Positions 44,833-53,618 of a stretch of 64,000 bases of DNA are shown one piece after another. A program made the position numbers and the translations under genes. How positions within the stretch are numbered: the stretch's first letter is position 1; every line of letters starts with the position of its first letter. The DNA is from Pseudooceanicola pacificus. GTDB taxonomy: Bacteria; Pseudomonadota; Alphaproteobacteria; Rhodobacterales; Rhodobacteraceae. Below the pieces are notes generated by a model. It searched no databases. It was not told the origin of the DNA and was given only the letters and a program-made list of their open reading frames with translations. Location of the stretch: the NCBI RefSeq assembly GCF_009789075.1, contig NZ_WNXQ01000012.1, positions 1 through 64,000 of the forward strand, written 5' to 3'.

Positions 44833-45923
44833 GTCACCGCCCTCAGATGCGGCGCCGCCGGGATCTCGCGCCCGCGCGCCAGATAGGGATCGCCGGCCAG
44901 CGGCCCCTCGCGCTTCACCACGCGAAAGGCGCCGTCCTGCACCTGGGCGATCAGCACCGGCAGGCTCACGTGATGCGTGCGGGTGTCGATGCCCAGCTCG
45001 GCATTCACCGGCGTGTCCAGCAGCTGCGCCAGCGGCAGCGTCTCGGCGCCCGCGCGCCCGTGCAACAGCCGCGCCAGCCGCCAGACGGTGGCATGGCTCG
45101 CCGCCTCGTGGGACGAGCCGAAGCTGCCGGGATGCGGCCAGCCGCCCGCGCCGCGGAACCAGGGGCCCGCGGCGACCAGCCCCTCGGCGGCCTCGGCCCC
45201 GATGGCCGGCAATTCGCATTCCGTCAGGTTGCAGGACAGGATCGGGCAGGTCCCGGGCCGGAAATGCGGATCGCGCCGGCCCAGCTCGCGGAAGGCGGCA
45301 AGGAAGGCATATTGCGACGGCCCGATCAGCTGGTTCAGCACGAAATCGGGGCGCGTCACCTCGATCTCCTCGATCATCCGGCCCACCTCGGTCGAGCCGA
45401 GCGGCAGGTAGCGCTCGCCCAGAACCTCGCCGCCCGCCGCCGCCATTACCTCGCGGGCCAGGCGGTTCATCTCCCAGCCCCAGATATAGTTCGACCCGGT
45501 CAGATAGCCCCGTCGCCCATAGGCGCCGAAGGTCCAGCTCAGCAGCGGCAGCAGGTGCTGGTTCGGACAGGCATGGGTATAGACCACGCGGTCCGAGGCC
45601 TCGAACCCCTCGTAGGGCACCGAATACCACAGCGACCCGCCGCAGCGTTCCAGCGCCGGAATCACCTCCTTGCGGCTCCACGAGGTCACGCAGCCCACCA
45701 CATGGCGGGCAGAGCTGTCACGCAGGATCTCCTCGCAGAGCGGCGCGTAAAGGTCGATATTGCCCTGCGGATCGCGCTCCACCGCGACAAAGGCGACATC
45801 CATCGCCGGATCGGCGTTGATCTCGGCAATGGCGGTCATCGCGCCGGTGCGGCAGGCCTCGGAAATCAGCGAATAGCTGCCGGAGCGCGAATAGAGCAGG
45901 CCAAGGTCGATACGGCGCTTCAT
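44829..45923 (-). CDS. AmiC-like amide-sensing regulator (periplasmic-binding-protein fold)
   Basis: A 364-residue type I binding-protein fold. It opens IDLGLLYSRSGSYSLISEA, contains YTHACPNQHLLPLLSW, YLTGSNYIWGWEMNR and FVLNQLIGPSQYAFLAAF, all typical of the AmiC/urea-amide-binding branch. There is no signal peptide, so it should remain in the cytoplasm, which matches a regulator rather than a transporter subunit. In the Pseudomonas paradigm AmiC sequesters AmiR until an amide binds. ATG 45923 follows TGGAGGTGGC. The gene heads a co-directional run: amiR, two permeases, binding protein, fmdA, fused ATPase and hydrolase. Confidence 0.85.
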   Translation of the reverse strand: MKRRIDLGLLYSRSGSYSLISEACRTGAMTAIAEINADPAMDVAFVAVERDPQGNIDLYAPLCEEILRDSSARHVVGCVTSWSRKEVIPALERCGGSLWYSVPYEGFEASDRVVYTHACPNQHLLPLLSWTFGAYGRRGYLTGSNYIWGWEMNRLAREVMAAAGGEVLGERYLPLGSTEVGRMIEEIEVTRPDFVLNQLIGPSQYAFLAAFRELGRRDPHFRPGTCPILSCNLTECELPAIGAEAAEGLVAAGPWFRGAGGWPHPGSFGSSHEAASHATVWRLARLLHGRAGAETLPLAQLLDTPVNAELGIDTRTHHVSLPVLIAQVQDGAFRVVKREGPLAGDPYLARGREIPAAPHLRAVT

Positions 45924-45945
45924 GCCACCTCCAGAAACGACAGAA

Positions 45946-45997
45946 CCCCGCCTGTCCCCCGCGCGACGCGGACAGCGTAACGCAATGGACAGCGGGG
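45946..45997 (-). promoter_or_regulatory. Leader RNA of the amiC operon with mutually exclusive hairpins
   Basis: On the minus strand CCCCGCTGTCC (45997-45987) can pair with GGACAGGCGGGG (45957-45946; one G bulged). A second CGCTGTCC (45977-45970) can pair with the same GGACAGGCG arm to give a shorter hairpin. Both precede TTCTGTCGTTTCT and the amiC ribosome site. Competition between two 5' arms for one 3' arm is the architecture expected of a terminator/antiterminator switch. No tandem ANTAR-type hexaloop pair was found, so a direct link to AmiR is inference. Confidence 0.5.
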
Positions 45998-46024
45998 CTC
46001 GGATGCCGAAGAAAATGTTACACG

Positions 46025-46054
46025 ACTATCGGCACGCCCCCGCCTCCGGGTCAA
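46025..46054 (-). promoter_or_regulatory. Putative promoter of the amiC operon
   Basis: On the minus strand TTGACC (46054-46049) and GATAGT (46030-46025) are 18 nt apart. This would start a transcript near 46018 with a leader of about 95 nt before the amiC ATG. Confidence 0.5.
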
Positions 46055-46170
46055 GGGAGCGATCCGTGTCAGCCGCGCCAGGCCCGGCCCGAGACGGCGG
46101 CACCGGGGCAGCCCTGCCCAATTGTTGTGCAGGCGGCGGGGGTGGATTTCGGACGCTGACGCGCCCGACG

Positions 46171-46285
46171 CCTCCGGCGGGAGTATTTTTGACGAGATGA
46201 AGCCGGGTGGAGCGCCCCTGCTTCATCTCGTCGTAAATACTCCGGGGGAGTCGACCCGGCACGGGCCGACGGGGGCAGCGCCCCC
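46171..46285. terminator. Repeat family 1, two copies in inverted orientation
   Basis: CCTCCGGCGGGAGTATTTTT followed by GACGAGATGAAGC (46171-46203) faces GCTTCATCTCGTCG followed by TAAATACTCCGGGGGAG (46220-46250). The arms form a near-perfect ~30-bp stem around a 16-nt loop, and the second copy continues to the hairpin GGGGGCAGCGCCCCC (46271-46285). It lies just after the stop of the system 3 ATPase gene and before the amiC promoter, so it probably insulates the two operons. The rest of the 46055-46338 gap holds no gene I can support. Confidence 0.65.
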
Positions 46286-46338
46286 CAGGCGGGCGCAGCC
46301 CGCCCAAGCATCGCGTGCGCCGCAGGCGCTCCTTTGGA

Positions 46339-47292
46339 TCAGTTCAACGGATGGTAGCAGGCGACCCGGTGACCCTCTGGCGGGGCCAGCGGCGGCGGGG
46401 CGGCGGCGCAATCGCCCTGCGCAAAGGGGCAGCGCGCCCTGAAGGCGCAGCCCTGGGGCGGGTTCAGCGGATCGGGAAGCTCGGTCTCCCTGCCCTCCGG
46501 GGCCGCGAGGGGGCGGCCGACCACGGGCGCGGATTCTGCCAGCAGCCTGGTATAGGGGTGGCGCGGCGCGCGAAAGATGTCCTCGGCCTTGCCGACCTCC
46601 ACCACCGAGCCGAAGTAGAGCACCGCCACCCGGTCCGAGACCGCCTCCACCACCGCGAGGTCATGCGAGATGAAGAGATAGGTCAGCCCCAGCTTGGCCT
46701 TCAGATCCGCGAGCAGGTTCAGCACCTGCGCCTGCACCGAGACATCCAGCGCCGAGACCGGCTCGTCCAGGATCAGGATCTTCGCCTCGGCCGCCAGCGC
46801 CCGGGCGATGCCGATCCGTTGCGCCTGCCCGCCCGAGAATTCATGCGGGTAGCGCTCCATGAATTCCTCGCGCAGGTTCACGCTGTCGAAGATTTCGGAA
46901 ATCCGCCGGTCGCGCTGCGCCTTGTCCATCCCGTGCAGGCGCTTCAGCGGCGCCTCCATCACCTGGCGGATGGTCTTGCGCGGGTTCAGCGAGGAGATCG
47001 GGTCCTGGAACACATACTGGATCCGCCTGCCGAAGACGGCCGGATCGGCATTGTCCAGCGGCTTGCCGTCGATCTCGATACTGCCGGTGGTCGGCGGGAT
47101 CAGCCCGACCAGCATCCGCGCCAGGGTGGACTTGCCGCAGCCCGATTCCCCCACGATGCCCAGGGTCTCGCCCTGCTGCACCGACAGGTCCAGCGGCTGC
47201 ACCGCATGCACCGTCCCCTTGGGCGCGCCGAACAGCCGCTTGCCGACCGGAAACGCCTTGGACAGGTTTTGAAGTTTCAGAACCTCGGTCAT
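46339..47292 (-). CDS. Peptide ABC transporter ATPase, DppF type (system 3)
   Basis: A 317-residue ATPase with Walker A GESGCGKST, Q loop VFQDPISSLNPR, signature FSGGQAQRIG and Walker B ILILDEPVSALD. The C-terminal extension (NPPQGCAFRARCPFAQGDC) carries the Cys residues of oligopeptide-type ATPases. The start overlaps the stop of the permease-ATPase fusion gene by 4 nt. It completes system 3 with the fused DppC-DppD protein, the DppB permease and the binding protein. Confidence 0.93.
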   Translation of the reverse strand: MTEVLKLQNLSKAFPVGKRLFGAPKGTVHAVQPLDLSVQQGETLGIVGESGCGKSTLARMLVGLIPPTTGSIEIDGKPLDNADPAVFGRRIQYVFQDPISSLNPRKTIRQVMEAPLKRLHGMDKAQRDRRISEIFDSVNLREEFMERYPHEFSGGQAQRIGIARALAAEAKILILDEPVSALDVSVQAQVLNLLADLKAKLGLTYLFISHDLAVVEAVSDRVAVLYFGSVVEVGKAEDIFRAPRHPYTRLLAESAPVVGRPLAAPEGRETELPDPLNPPQGCAFRARCPFAQGDCAAAPPPLAPPEGHRVACYHPLN

Positions 47293-49175
47293 TCCGCGGC
47301 CTCCCGGCTCAGATCGGTTTCGGGGTAGAGGCAGCGCACCGCGCGGGGGCCGGCGCGGGCCAGCTCGATCTCGCGGGTGACGCAGGCGGCCTCCTTCTTG
47401 GTACAGCGCGCGGCAAAGGCGCAGCCCGGCTCCAGCCGGTCGACCGCCGGGGGCAGGCCCGGGATCGCCTCCAGCCGCCGCCGCCCCTCGCCCAGTTCGG
47501 GCACGCAGGCGATCAGGCGCCTGGTGTAGGGATGCGCCGGCGCGGCCAGCACCGCATCGGTCGGCCCCTCCTCGACGATCCGGCCGGCATACATCACCGC
47601 CACCCGGTCGCAGAGCTGCCCCACCACCCCGAAGTCATGGGTGATGAAGACGATGGCCAGACCGCGCTCGCGCCTGAGGTCGTCGAGCAGCGAGAGGATC
47701 TGCGCCTGCACCGTCACGTCCAGCGCCGTTGTCGGCTCGTCCGCGATGATCACATCGGGGTCGTTGGCCAGCGCCATGGCGATGCCCACGCGCTGGCGCA
47801 TGCCGCCCGACATCTCGTGCGGATAGGTGCTGGCGCGGTTTTCGGCATTGGGAATGCGCACCTGCTTCAGCAGCTCGACCGCGCGTTTCCAGGCCTCGGC
47901 CCTGCTGACCGGATGGTGCACGCGGATCGCCTCCACCAGCTGGTCGCCGACCTTGTAGAGCGGGTGCAGCGTGGCCAGCGGATCCTGGAAGATATAGGCC
48001 ACCCGGTCGCCCCGGAACCTGCGCAGGGTGGTGTACCGGGCCCCGATCAGCTCTTCGTCCTTGTAGCGGATCGAGCCGCCGACGATCACGCCCGGGGGCG
48101 AGGCCACCAGCCCCATCACCGACAGCGCCGTCACCGACTTGCCCGAGCCGCTTTCCCCGATCACCCCCAGGCATTCGCCCGGCGCGACATTCAGCGAGAC
48201 CTTGTTCACCGCCTTGTAGATGCGCGGCCCGACGTGGAACTGGGTTTCCAGGTCGGTCATGGTCAGCACCCCCCCGGCATGGGGGGCGGGCACCGCGCCC
48301 TTGCGCTGGACCACGGTCGCCGCCATCGGCCGGGTCAGCGCACCCGAGCGCAGGCGCGGGTCCAGCGCGTCGCGCACGCCGTCGCCCAGCAGGTTGATGC
48401 CCATCACGATGATCAGGATCATCACCCCCGGCACGACCGAGGTATGCGGGTTGGTGATCAGCGCCGAGCGCGCCTCGCCCAGCATCGAGCCGAGATCGGC
48501 CTGCGGCGGCTGCGAACCAAGGCCCAGGAACGACAGCCCCGCCGTTTCCAGGATCATCCAGCCGATGGTGGTCGACATGGCAATCACGATCACCGGCACC
48601 ACGTTGGGCAGGATCTCGGTCAGGATGATGCGGGTGTCGGACAGGCCCGCCAGCCGCGCGGCATCGACAAATTCCTTGTGCGCGATGCCCACCGTCACGC
48701 CCCGGATGTTGCGGGCAAAGAACGGCACGTTCACCGCCGCCACCGCGATCAGCGCGTTGACCAGCCCGGGGCCGAGCGCCGCGACAATGGCCAGCGCCAG
48801 CAGGATGTAGGGAAAGGCCATCAGCATGTCGACGCCGCGCATGATCACGTTGTCGGTGCGCCCGCCGAAATAGCCCGCGACGATCCCGATGGCCGCGCCG
48901 AAGAAGGCGGCAAAGATCGCGGCCGAGAACCCGACCGCCAGCGACAGCCGCGTGCCCCAGAGCAACCGCGACAGCATGTCCCGCCCCAGGTGGTCGGTGC
49001 CCAGCAGATGGCCCTCGGCGAAGACCGGCTGGAACCGGTTCGCGGTGTTGGTCACGTTGGGCGCCTGCAGCGGCAGCAGCGGGGTGATCAGCGCCAGAAT
49101 GACGACGAAGCAGATCGCGACGCCGCCCGCGGCGGCCAGGCGATTGCGCAGGAGGAGCTGAAAGAACTTCTTCAT
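47289..49175 (-). CDS. Fused DppC permease-DppD ATPase (system 3)
   Basis: A 628-residue natural fusion. Residues 1-276 are a DppC-type permease ([23 protein letters not shown] loop [20 protein letters not shown]). Residues 277-303 form a Pro/Ala-rich linker, and residues 304-628 are a DppD-type ATPase with Walker A GESGSGKS (340-347), signature [10 protein letters not shown] and Walker [13 protein letters not shown]. The C-terminal Cys-containing extension is intact. No internal start with a ribosome site is apparent at the junction, so one polypeptide is expected. Such permease-ATPase fusions occur in peptide/nickel-family systems. The gene follows DppB by 25 nt and overlaps DppF. Confidence 0.92.
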   Translation of the reverse strand: MKKFFQLLLRNRLAAAGGVAICFVVILALITPLLPLQAPNVTNTANRFQPVFAEGHLLGTDHLGRDMLSRLLWGTRLSLAVGFSAAIFAAFFGAAIGIVAGYFGGRTDNVIMRGVDMLMAFPYILLALAIVAALGPGLVNALIAVAAVNVPFFARNIRGVTVGIAHKEFVDAARLAGLSDTRIILTEILPNVVPVIVIAMSTTIGWMILETAGLSFLGLGSQPPQADLGSMLGEARSALITNPHTSVVPGVMILIIVMGINLLGDGVRDALDPRLRSGALTRPMAATVVQRKGAVPAPHAGGVLTMTDLETQFHVGPRIYKAVNKVSLNVAPGECLGVIGESGSGKSVTALSVMGLVASPPGVIVGGSIRYKDEELIGARYTTLRRFRGDRVAYIFQDPLATLHPLYKVGDQLVEAIRVHHPVSRAEAWKRAVELLKQVRIPNAENRASTYPHEMSGGMRQRVGIAMALANDPDVIIADEPTTALDVTVQAQILSLLDDLRRERGLAIVFITHDFGVVGQLCDRVAVMYAGRIVEEGPTDAVLAAPAHPYTRRLIACVPELGEGRRRLEAIPGLPPAVDRLEPGCAFAARCTKKEAACVTREIELARAGPRAVRCLYPETDLSREAAE

Positions 49176-49200
49176 GTCGTGATCTCCATCTCGGGGGGCC

Positions 49201-50148
<948 letters not shown>

Positions 50149-50314
50149 GGCTGGGCTCCTTTCGTGGTCCCGTGGTGGTTCCGAAAGTGGCTTTGCGGGA
50201 TGGCGGCGGCCCGGATCCGGCCCGCCGCGCGGCGTCTCGCCCTAGCCTGCCCCGTCGCAGGCAGGGGCGGAAAGCCAGGCCGGGCAAGGTCCGGCGACCC
50301 GCCCGGCCGGATGG

Positions 50315-51898
50315 TCAGTTCTTGACCACGTCCTTGAGCAGCAGGAAGAACGAGGGCTGCAGCTCGAAGTTCTCGACCCGGTCGCTGGTCACCGCGTTCT
50401 GCTTCCAGTTGGCGACAAAGACCCAGGGCGCATCTTCCTGCACGATGGTCTGCATCTTCTTGTAGAGCTCGGCCCGCTTGTCCTGATCGGTGGCGACGCG
50501 CGCTTCCTCCAGCAGGCTGTCGACCTCGGGGTTGGAATAGTAGCCCGAGTTGAACCCGCCCTTGTCGGGCCATGCGTCGGTGCGCAGCGCCAGATAGGGC
50601 AGCGTGTCGGGGTCGTTGGTCATCCAGGCCATTTCGGCCATGTCCGCCTTGCCCTCCAGCCCCGGGTTCACATTGCCCAGGAAGGTGTTCCACTCGTAGG
50701 TCTCGATTGTCACGTCGAAGCCCACGGCCTCCAGATCCGCCTGGATCGCGGTGCCCATGGCAATCGGGTCCAGCATGCCGGAGCCGCCTTCGGTCACGTA
50801 AAAGGTGACTTCGGGGTTCTCCATGCCGGCCTCGGCCAGCAGGGCCTTGGCCTTGTCGGGATCGTAGGGATAGGGCTCCAGGCTCTCGTTATAGGCCCAG
50901 GCAAAGGCGGGCGGCGTGGGCCCTGCGGCGACATCGGCGGTGCCCTCCAGCACATTGTCCACCAGCGCGGTCTTGTTGATCGCGTAATTGGCGGCCTGGC
51001 GCACGGCCTTTTCGGCAAAGGGGCCTTCCTTGGCGTTCAGGATCAGGAACCAGACATGGGGTCCGGCCTGTTCGAAGACGGTGAAACTGTCGCCCTGGAA
51101 TTCCGACAGCGAGACCGGCGGCACCTCGACCATCAGGTCGATTCCGCCCGCCAGCATCTCGGCGGTGCGGGTGTTGGCATCGGTGATCGGGCGGAAGACC
51201 ACGGCCTGCAGGTCGGTCGGGCCGTCCCAGTAGTCGGGGTTGCCCTCGACCACCACCGCCTCGTTCGAGCGCCACTCGACAAATTTGAACGGCCCGGTGC
51301 CCGAGGGGTTGCGGCCGAAATCGGCGCCGTATTGTTCCACCGCGGCGGGCGAGACGATCAGGCCGGTCGGATAGGCCAGGTTCGACAGGAACGGCGCATA
51401 GGGCGCGTTCAGGGTGAATGTGACGGTCAGCGGATCGACCACCTCGACCTCCCGCACGGCCGAGAAGAAGAAGGCCAGCGGGAAGGGGCCGGTGTCGTGG
51501 TAGGGGTGATCCTCGTTGAGCATCCGGTCGAAGTTGAACTTCACCGCCTCGGCGTCGAAATCGCTGCCGTCGTGGAATTTCACGCCCTCGCGCAGCTTGA
51601 AGGTATAGACGGTGCCGTCCTCGCTGATCTCCCAGCCCGTCGCCAGGGCCGGTTCGACCTCCAGCGTGCCGGACTTGTAGCGCACCAGCCCGTCGTAGAC
51701 GTTCATCAGGATGCGGAAGTCGTTCACGGCGGTGACAGCCGCCGGATCGAGGGCCTTGGGCTCGGCGATCTGGCCGACGATCAGAACGCCCGGGGGCGTC
51801 TGTGCCGCGGCGGGCGCAACGGCGCCGAGCGACAGCGACATCGCGGCCCCGGCAGCCAGGACCCCGCGCCGGGTCCAGTTGAGAATTCCCTGTGTCAT
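50315..51898 (-). CDS. Peptide ABC transporter substrate-binding protein (system 3)
   Basis: A 527-residue family 5 binding protein. The signal contains WTRRGVLAAGAAMSLSLG, a twin-arginine-like motif, and ends at APAAAQ-TPPG near residue 33, so Tat export is possible. Family blocks are YTFKLREGVKFHDGSDFDAE, PSGTGPFKFVEWRSNEAVVV and QAANYAINKTALVDNVLEG. As the first gene of system 3 it is divergent from a DUF1028 gene; the shared AT-rich spacer holds paired repeats that could be operators. Ligand unknown, probably peptides. Confidence 0.93.
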   Translation of the reverse strand: MTQGILNWTRRGVLAAGAAMSLSLGAVAPAAAQTPPGVLIVGQIAEPKALDPAAVTAVNDFRILMNVYDGLVRYKSGTLEVEPALATGWEISEDGTVYTFKLREGVKFHDGSDFDAEAVKFNFDRMLNEDHPYHDTGPFPLAFFFSAVREVEVVDPLTVTFTLNAPYAPFLSNLAYPTGLIVSPAAVEQYGADFGRNPSGTGPFKFVEWRSNEAVVVEGNPDYWDGPTDLQAVVFRPITDANTRTAEMLAGGIDLMVEVPPVSLSEFQGDSFTVFEQAGPHVWFLILNAKEGPFAEKAVRQAANYAINKTALVDNVLEGTADVAAGPTPPAFAWAYNESLEPYPYDPDKAKALLAEAGMENPEVTFYVTEGGSGMLDPIAMGTAIQADLEAVGFDVTIETYEWNTFLGNVNPGLEGKADMAEMAWMTNDPDTLPYLALRTDAWPDKGGFNSGYYSNPEVDSLLEEARVATDQDKRAELYKKMQTIVQEDAPWVFVANWKQNAVTSDRVENFELQPSFFLLLKDVVKN

Positions 51899-51934
51899 TC
51901 AGCCTCTCCTCTTAAGCGGGCCTTGGATTATTGA

Positions 51935-51977
51935 TCATGATAAATTGAATGAGGGCAAATTCTCATGATAAATTCAA
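51935..51977. promoter_or_regulatory. Paired 15-bp repeats in a divergent promoter region
   Basis: TCATGATAAATTGAA (51935-51949) and TCATGATAAATTCAA (51963-51977) differ at one base and are 28 bp apart, in the only AT-rich stretch of the area. A rightward promoter TTGAAT (51945-51950), 16 nt, GATAAA (51967-51972) overlaps both copies. They lie between the system 3 binding-protein gene and the DUF1028 gene. A regulator covering both copies would control both directions; its identity is unknown. Confidence 0.5.
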
Positions 51978-52001
51978 GAGGCGTGTTAACCGGAGGCTGT
52001 C

Positions 52002-52709
52002 ATGACTTTTTCGATTCTGGCCCGCGATGCGAAAACGGGCATCCTGGGCGGCGCGGCGGCCACGGGATCGCTCTGCGTCGGCGGATGGGTGCTGCGCGGG
52101 GCGGCCGATGCGGGTCTGTCGGCCAGCCAGGGCACGGCGCCCTCGACCCTCTGGGGCGACGGCGCACTGGATCGGATGCGCGGGGGTGAAACGGCGGAAA
52201 GCGCCGTGGCGTCAATGGTTTCCCCGGACGAGGGGCGGGATTACCGGCAGCTCTCGGCGCTTGACCTGCAGGGCGGGACGGCGGCCTTCACCGGGGCGCA
52301 TTCGGTGCCCGCCGCGGGGTCGCGATCCGCCCCCGGCGTGGTGGTGGCCGGGAACCTGCTGGCGGGCGAAGCGGTGCTGGAGTCGACCCTGTCTGCCTTT
52401 CTCGACCACCCGGGCGAGCTGGCCGAGCGCCTGCTCGCGGCGCTCTTCGCGGGTGCGGCGGCGGGAAGTGATTCCCGGGGGTTGCAATCCGCGGCCCTGC
52501 TGGTGCTGGGGCGCGACCGCGCGCCGCTGACCCTGCGGGTGGACATGTCCGACACGCCGCTCGACGCGCTGCGCGCGCTCTACGACCGCTCCCAGTCCCA
52601 GCCCTATGCCGGCTGGTGCGAGGTGGTGCCCACGCTCGACAACCCGCACCGCGCGCCCCTGCCCGAGGAATTCGAGCTGGTCGCCGACCAGGCCTCCGGC
52701 AAGGCCTGA
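52002..52709 (+). CDS. DUF1028 family protein (Ntn-hydrolase-like)
   Basis: A 235-residue protein of the DUF1028 family, related to Ntn hydrolases. It begins MTFSILARDAKTGILGGAAA, then GSLCVGGWVLRGAADAGLSASQG with the family's glycine-rich core, and AGNLLAGEAVLESTLSAFLD in the middle. DUF1028 genes often accompany peptide transporters and peptidases, and here the gene diverges from the system 3 binding-protein gene. Enzymatic activity of the family is not established as far as I know. ATG 52002 follows CGGAGGCTGTC. Confidence 0.87.
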   Translation: MTFSILARDAKTGILGGAAATGSLCVGGWVLRGAADAGLSASQGTAPSTLWGDGALDRMRGGETAESAVASMVSPDEGRDYRQLSALDLQGGTAAFTGAHSVPAAGSRSAPGVVVAGNLLAGEAVLESTLSAFLDHPGELAERLLAALFAGAAAGSDSRGLQSAALLVLGRDRAPLTLRVDMSDTPLDALRALYDRSQSQPYAGWCEVVPTLDNPHRAPLPEEFELVADQASGKA

Positions 52710-52798
52710 CCGCCCGCGCCATCCGGCAAAAAGGGCCCGGCACCTCCCCGCTCCACGCAGTGCCGGGCCGGGCGCCTGCGTCGCCCTCCCGCAGGTCC

Positions 52799-52913
52799 GC
52801 CTCCGGCGGGAGTATTTTGGACGAGATGAAGCCGGGTGCCGGTTCCCCCGCTTCCTCTGGCCCGAAATATCCCGGGGGAGTCCGCGCGCAGCGCGGGCGG
52901 GGGCAGCGCCCCC
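52799..52913. repeat. Repeat family 1, two sub-types face to face
   Basis: GCCTCCGGCGGGAGTATTTT followed by GGACGAGATGAAGC (52799-52832) faces GCTTCCTCTGGCCCGAAATA followed by TCCCGGGGGAGTC (from 52850). The second copy is the CAGAGGAAG sub-type, inverted, and ends with the hairpin GGGGGCAGCGCCCCC (52899-52913). The gap 52710-52946 between the convergent DUF1028 and merR genes holds only this. Confidence 0.75.
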
Positions 52914-52946
52914 TTCCGTCCCGCCATCTGCGCCGTCTGCGCCGTC

Positions 52947-53369
52947 TCAGTGCTCGCCCTCGCAGGCGTGGTGGTCGGCCAGGGCGTGCAGCACCCGGCA
53001 GGGTTGCCCGTCGGACCGGCCGTCGCAGGCATTCACGACGCGCACCAATTCCGCCTCCAGCCGCCGCAACCGCTCGATCCGGTCGCGGACCTCGACAATG
53101 CGATCCTTCGCGATGCGGTGCGCATCACCATGAGCGGCGTGGGGCGTCTCCTGCAACGCGATCAGTTCGGCGATCGCGTCGAGGTCAAAGCCGAGCTGCC
53201 GGGCATGGGCGATGAAGGACAGCCGGTTCAGCTCGGCATCGCCGTAGCGGCGTTGCCCCCCGCCCGTGCGGCCGGGATCGGGCAGCAGACCACGCCCCTC
53301 GTAGTAGCGGATCGTCGTCACCTTCACGCCCGTGTGACGGGACAGCGTGCCGATGGAATGGCCCTGCAT
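52947..53369 (-). CDS. MerR family metal-responsive regulator
   Basis: A 140-residue MerR protein. The winged helix is IGTLSRHTGVKVTTIRYYEG (6-25), followed by the second helix-turn-helix segment RRYGDAELNRLSFIAHARQLG. A dimerisation helix spans about 82-112, and the metal loop has Cys115, Cys124 (in GQPCRVLHAL) and Cys136 with a His-rich tail (HHACEGEH). This set resembles Zn/Cd/Pb sensors (ZntR/CadR/PbrR) more than CueR. The gene diverges from a CDF exporter, and a perfect MerR-type dyad lies between them. Confidence 0.88.
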   Translation of the reverse strand: MQGHSIGTLSRHTGVKVTTIRYYEGRGLLPDPGRTGGGQRRYGDAELNRLSFIAHARQLGFDLDAIAELIALQETPHAAHGDAHRIAKDRIVEVRDRIERLRRLEAELVRVVNACDGRSDGQPCRVLHALADHHACEGEH

Positions 53370-53381
53370 GGCGTTGACCCC

Positions 53382-53412
53382 TTGAAGCTACAGTCGCTGT
53401 AGATCGTATATC
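53382..53412 (+). promoter_or_regulatory. MerR-type promoter with 19-bp spacer and dyad
   Basis: TTGAAG (53382-53387) and TATATC (53407-53412) are separated by 19 bp, longer than the normal 17. The spacer contains the perfect dyad CTACAG-TCG-CTGTAG (53388-53402). Overlong spacers with a central dyad are the hallmark of promoters untwisted by MerR proteins. It should drive the small ORF at 53445 and the CDF gene. Confidence 0.85.
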
Positions 53413-53444
53413 CCACGGGGACGAAACGAATCAAGAGCACCGCC

Positions 53445-53618
53445 ATGACCGACCGACCCCTCCGCCGCGCTGAGCTGGCGCACCTCGACGCCCCCGCGCT
53501 CCGCCACGGGATGACCGCCCGTATCGCCGGCATCCGCCATGGGCGCGTGACCCCCATCGCCGGCGGCGGGCGCAGTGCGCCCCTGACGGACACGGGTCTT
53601 CGGGCGGAGGCGCGGTGA
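53445..53618 (+). CDS. Small ORF translationally coupled to the CDF exporter gene
   Basis: A 57-codon ORF starting ATG ACC GAC CGA, 33 nt after the MerR-type -10, whose TGA overlaps the ATG of the CDF gene as TGATG. It encodes a basic, Arg- and His-containing peptide that begins MTDRPLRRAELAHLDAPALR. No family is recognised and there are no Cys residues. Its ribosome site is weak (AAGAG). The stop/start overlap suggests coupled translation; it may be a real small protein, a leader that tunes exporter translation, or chance. The span between promoter and exporter is otherwise unexplained. Confidence 0.45.
   Translation: MTDRPLRRAELAHLDAPALRHGMTARIAGIRHGRVTPIAGGGRSAPLTDTGLRAEAR

Noticed and set aside
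45924..46030. A canonical tandem-hexaloop ANTAR RNA target in the amiC leader.
   Set aside because: One GGC-AUCCGA-GCC loop begins with A but has C instead of G at position 4, and no second matching hairpin is present.
47289..49175. The permease-ATPase fusion as a sequencing frameshift artefact.
   Set aside because: The frame is continuous through a 27-residue linker with normal composition, and C-D fusions of this kind occur in peptide transporters.
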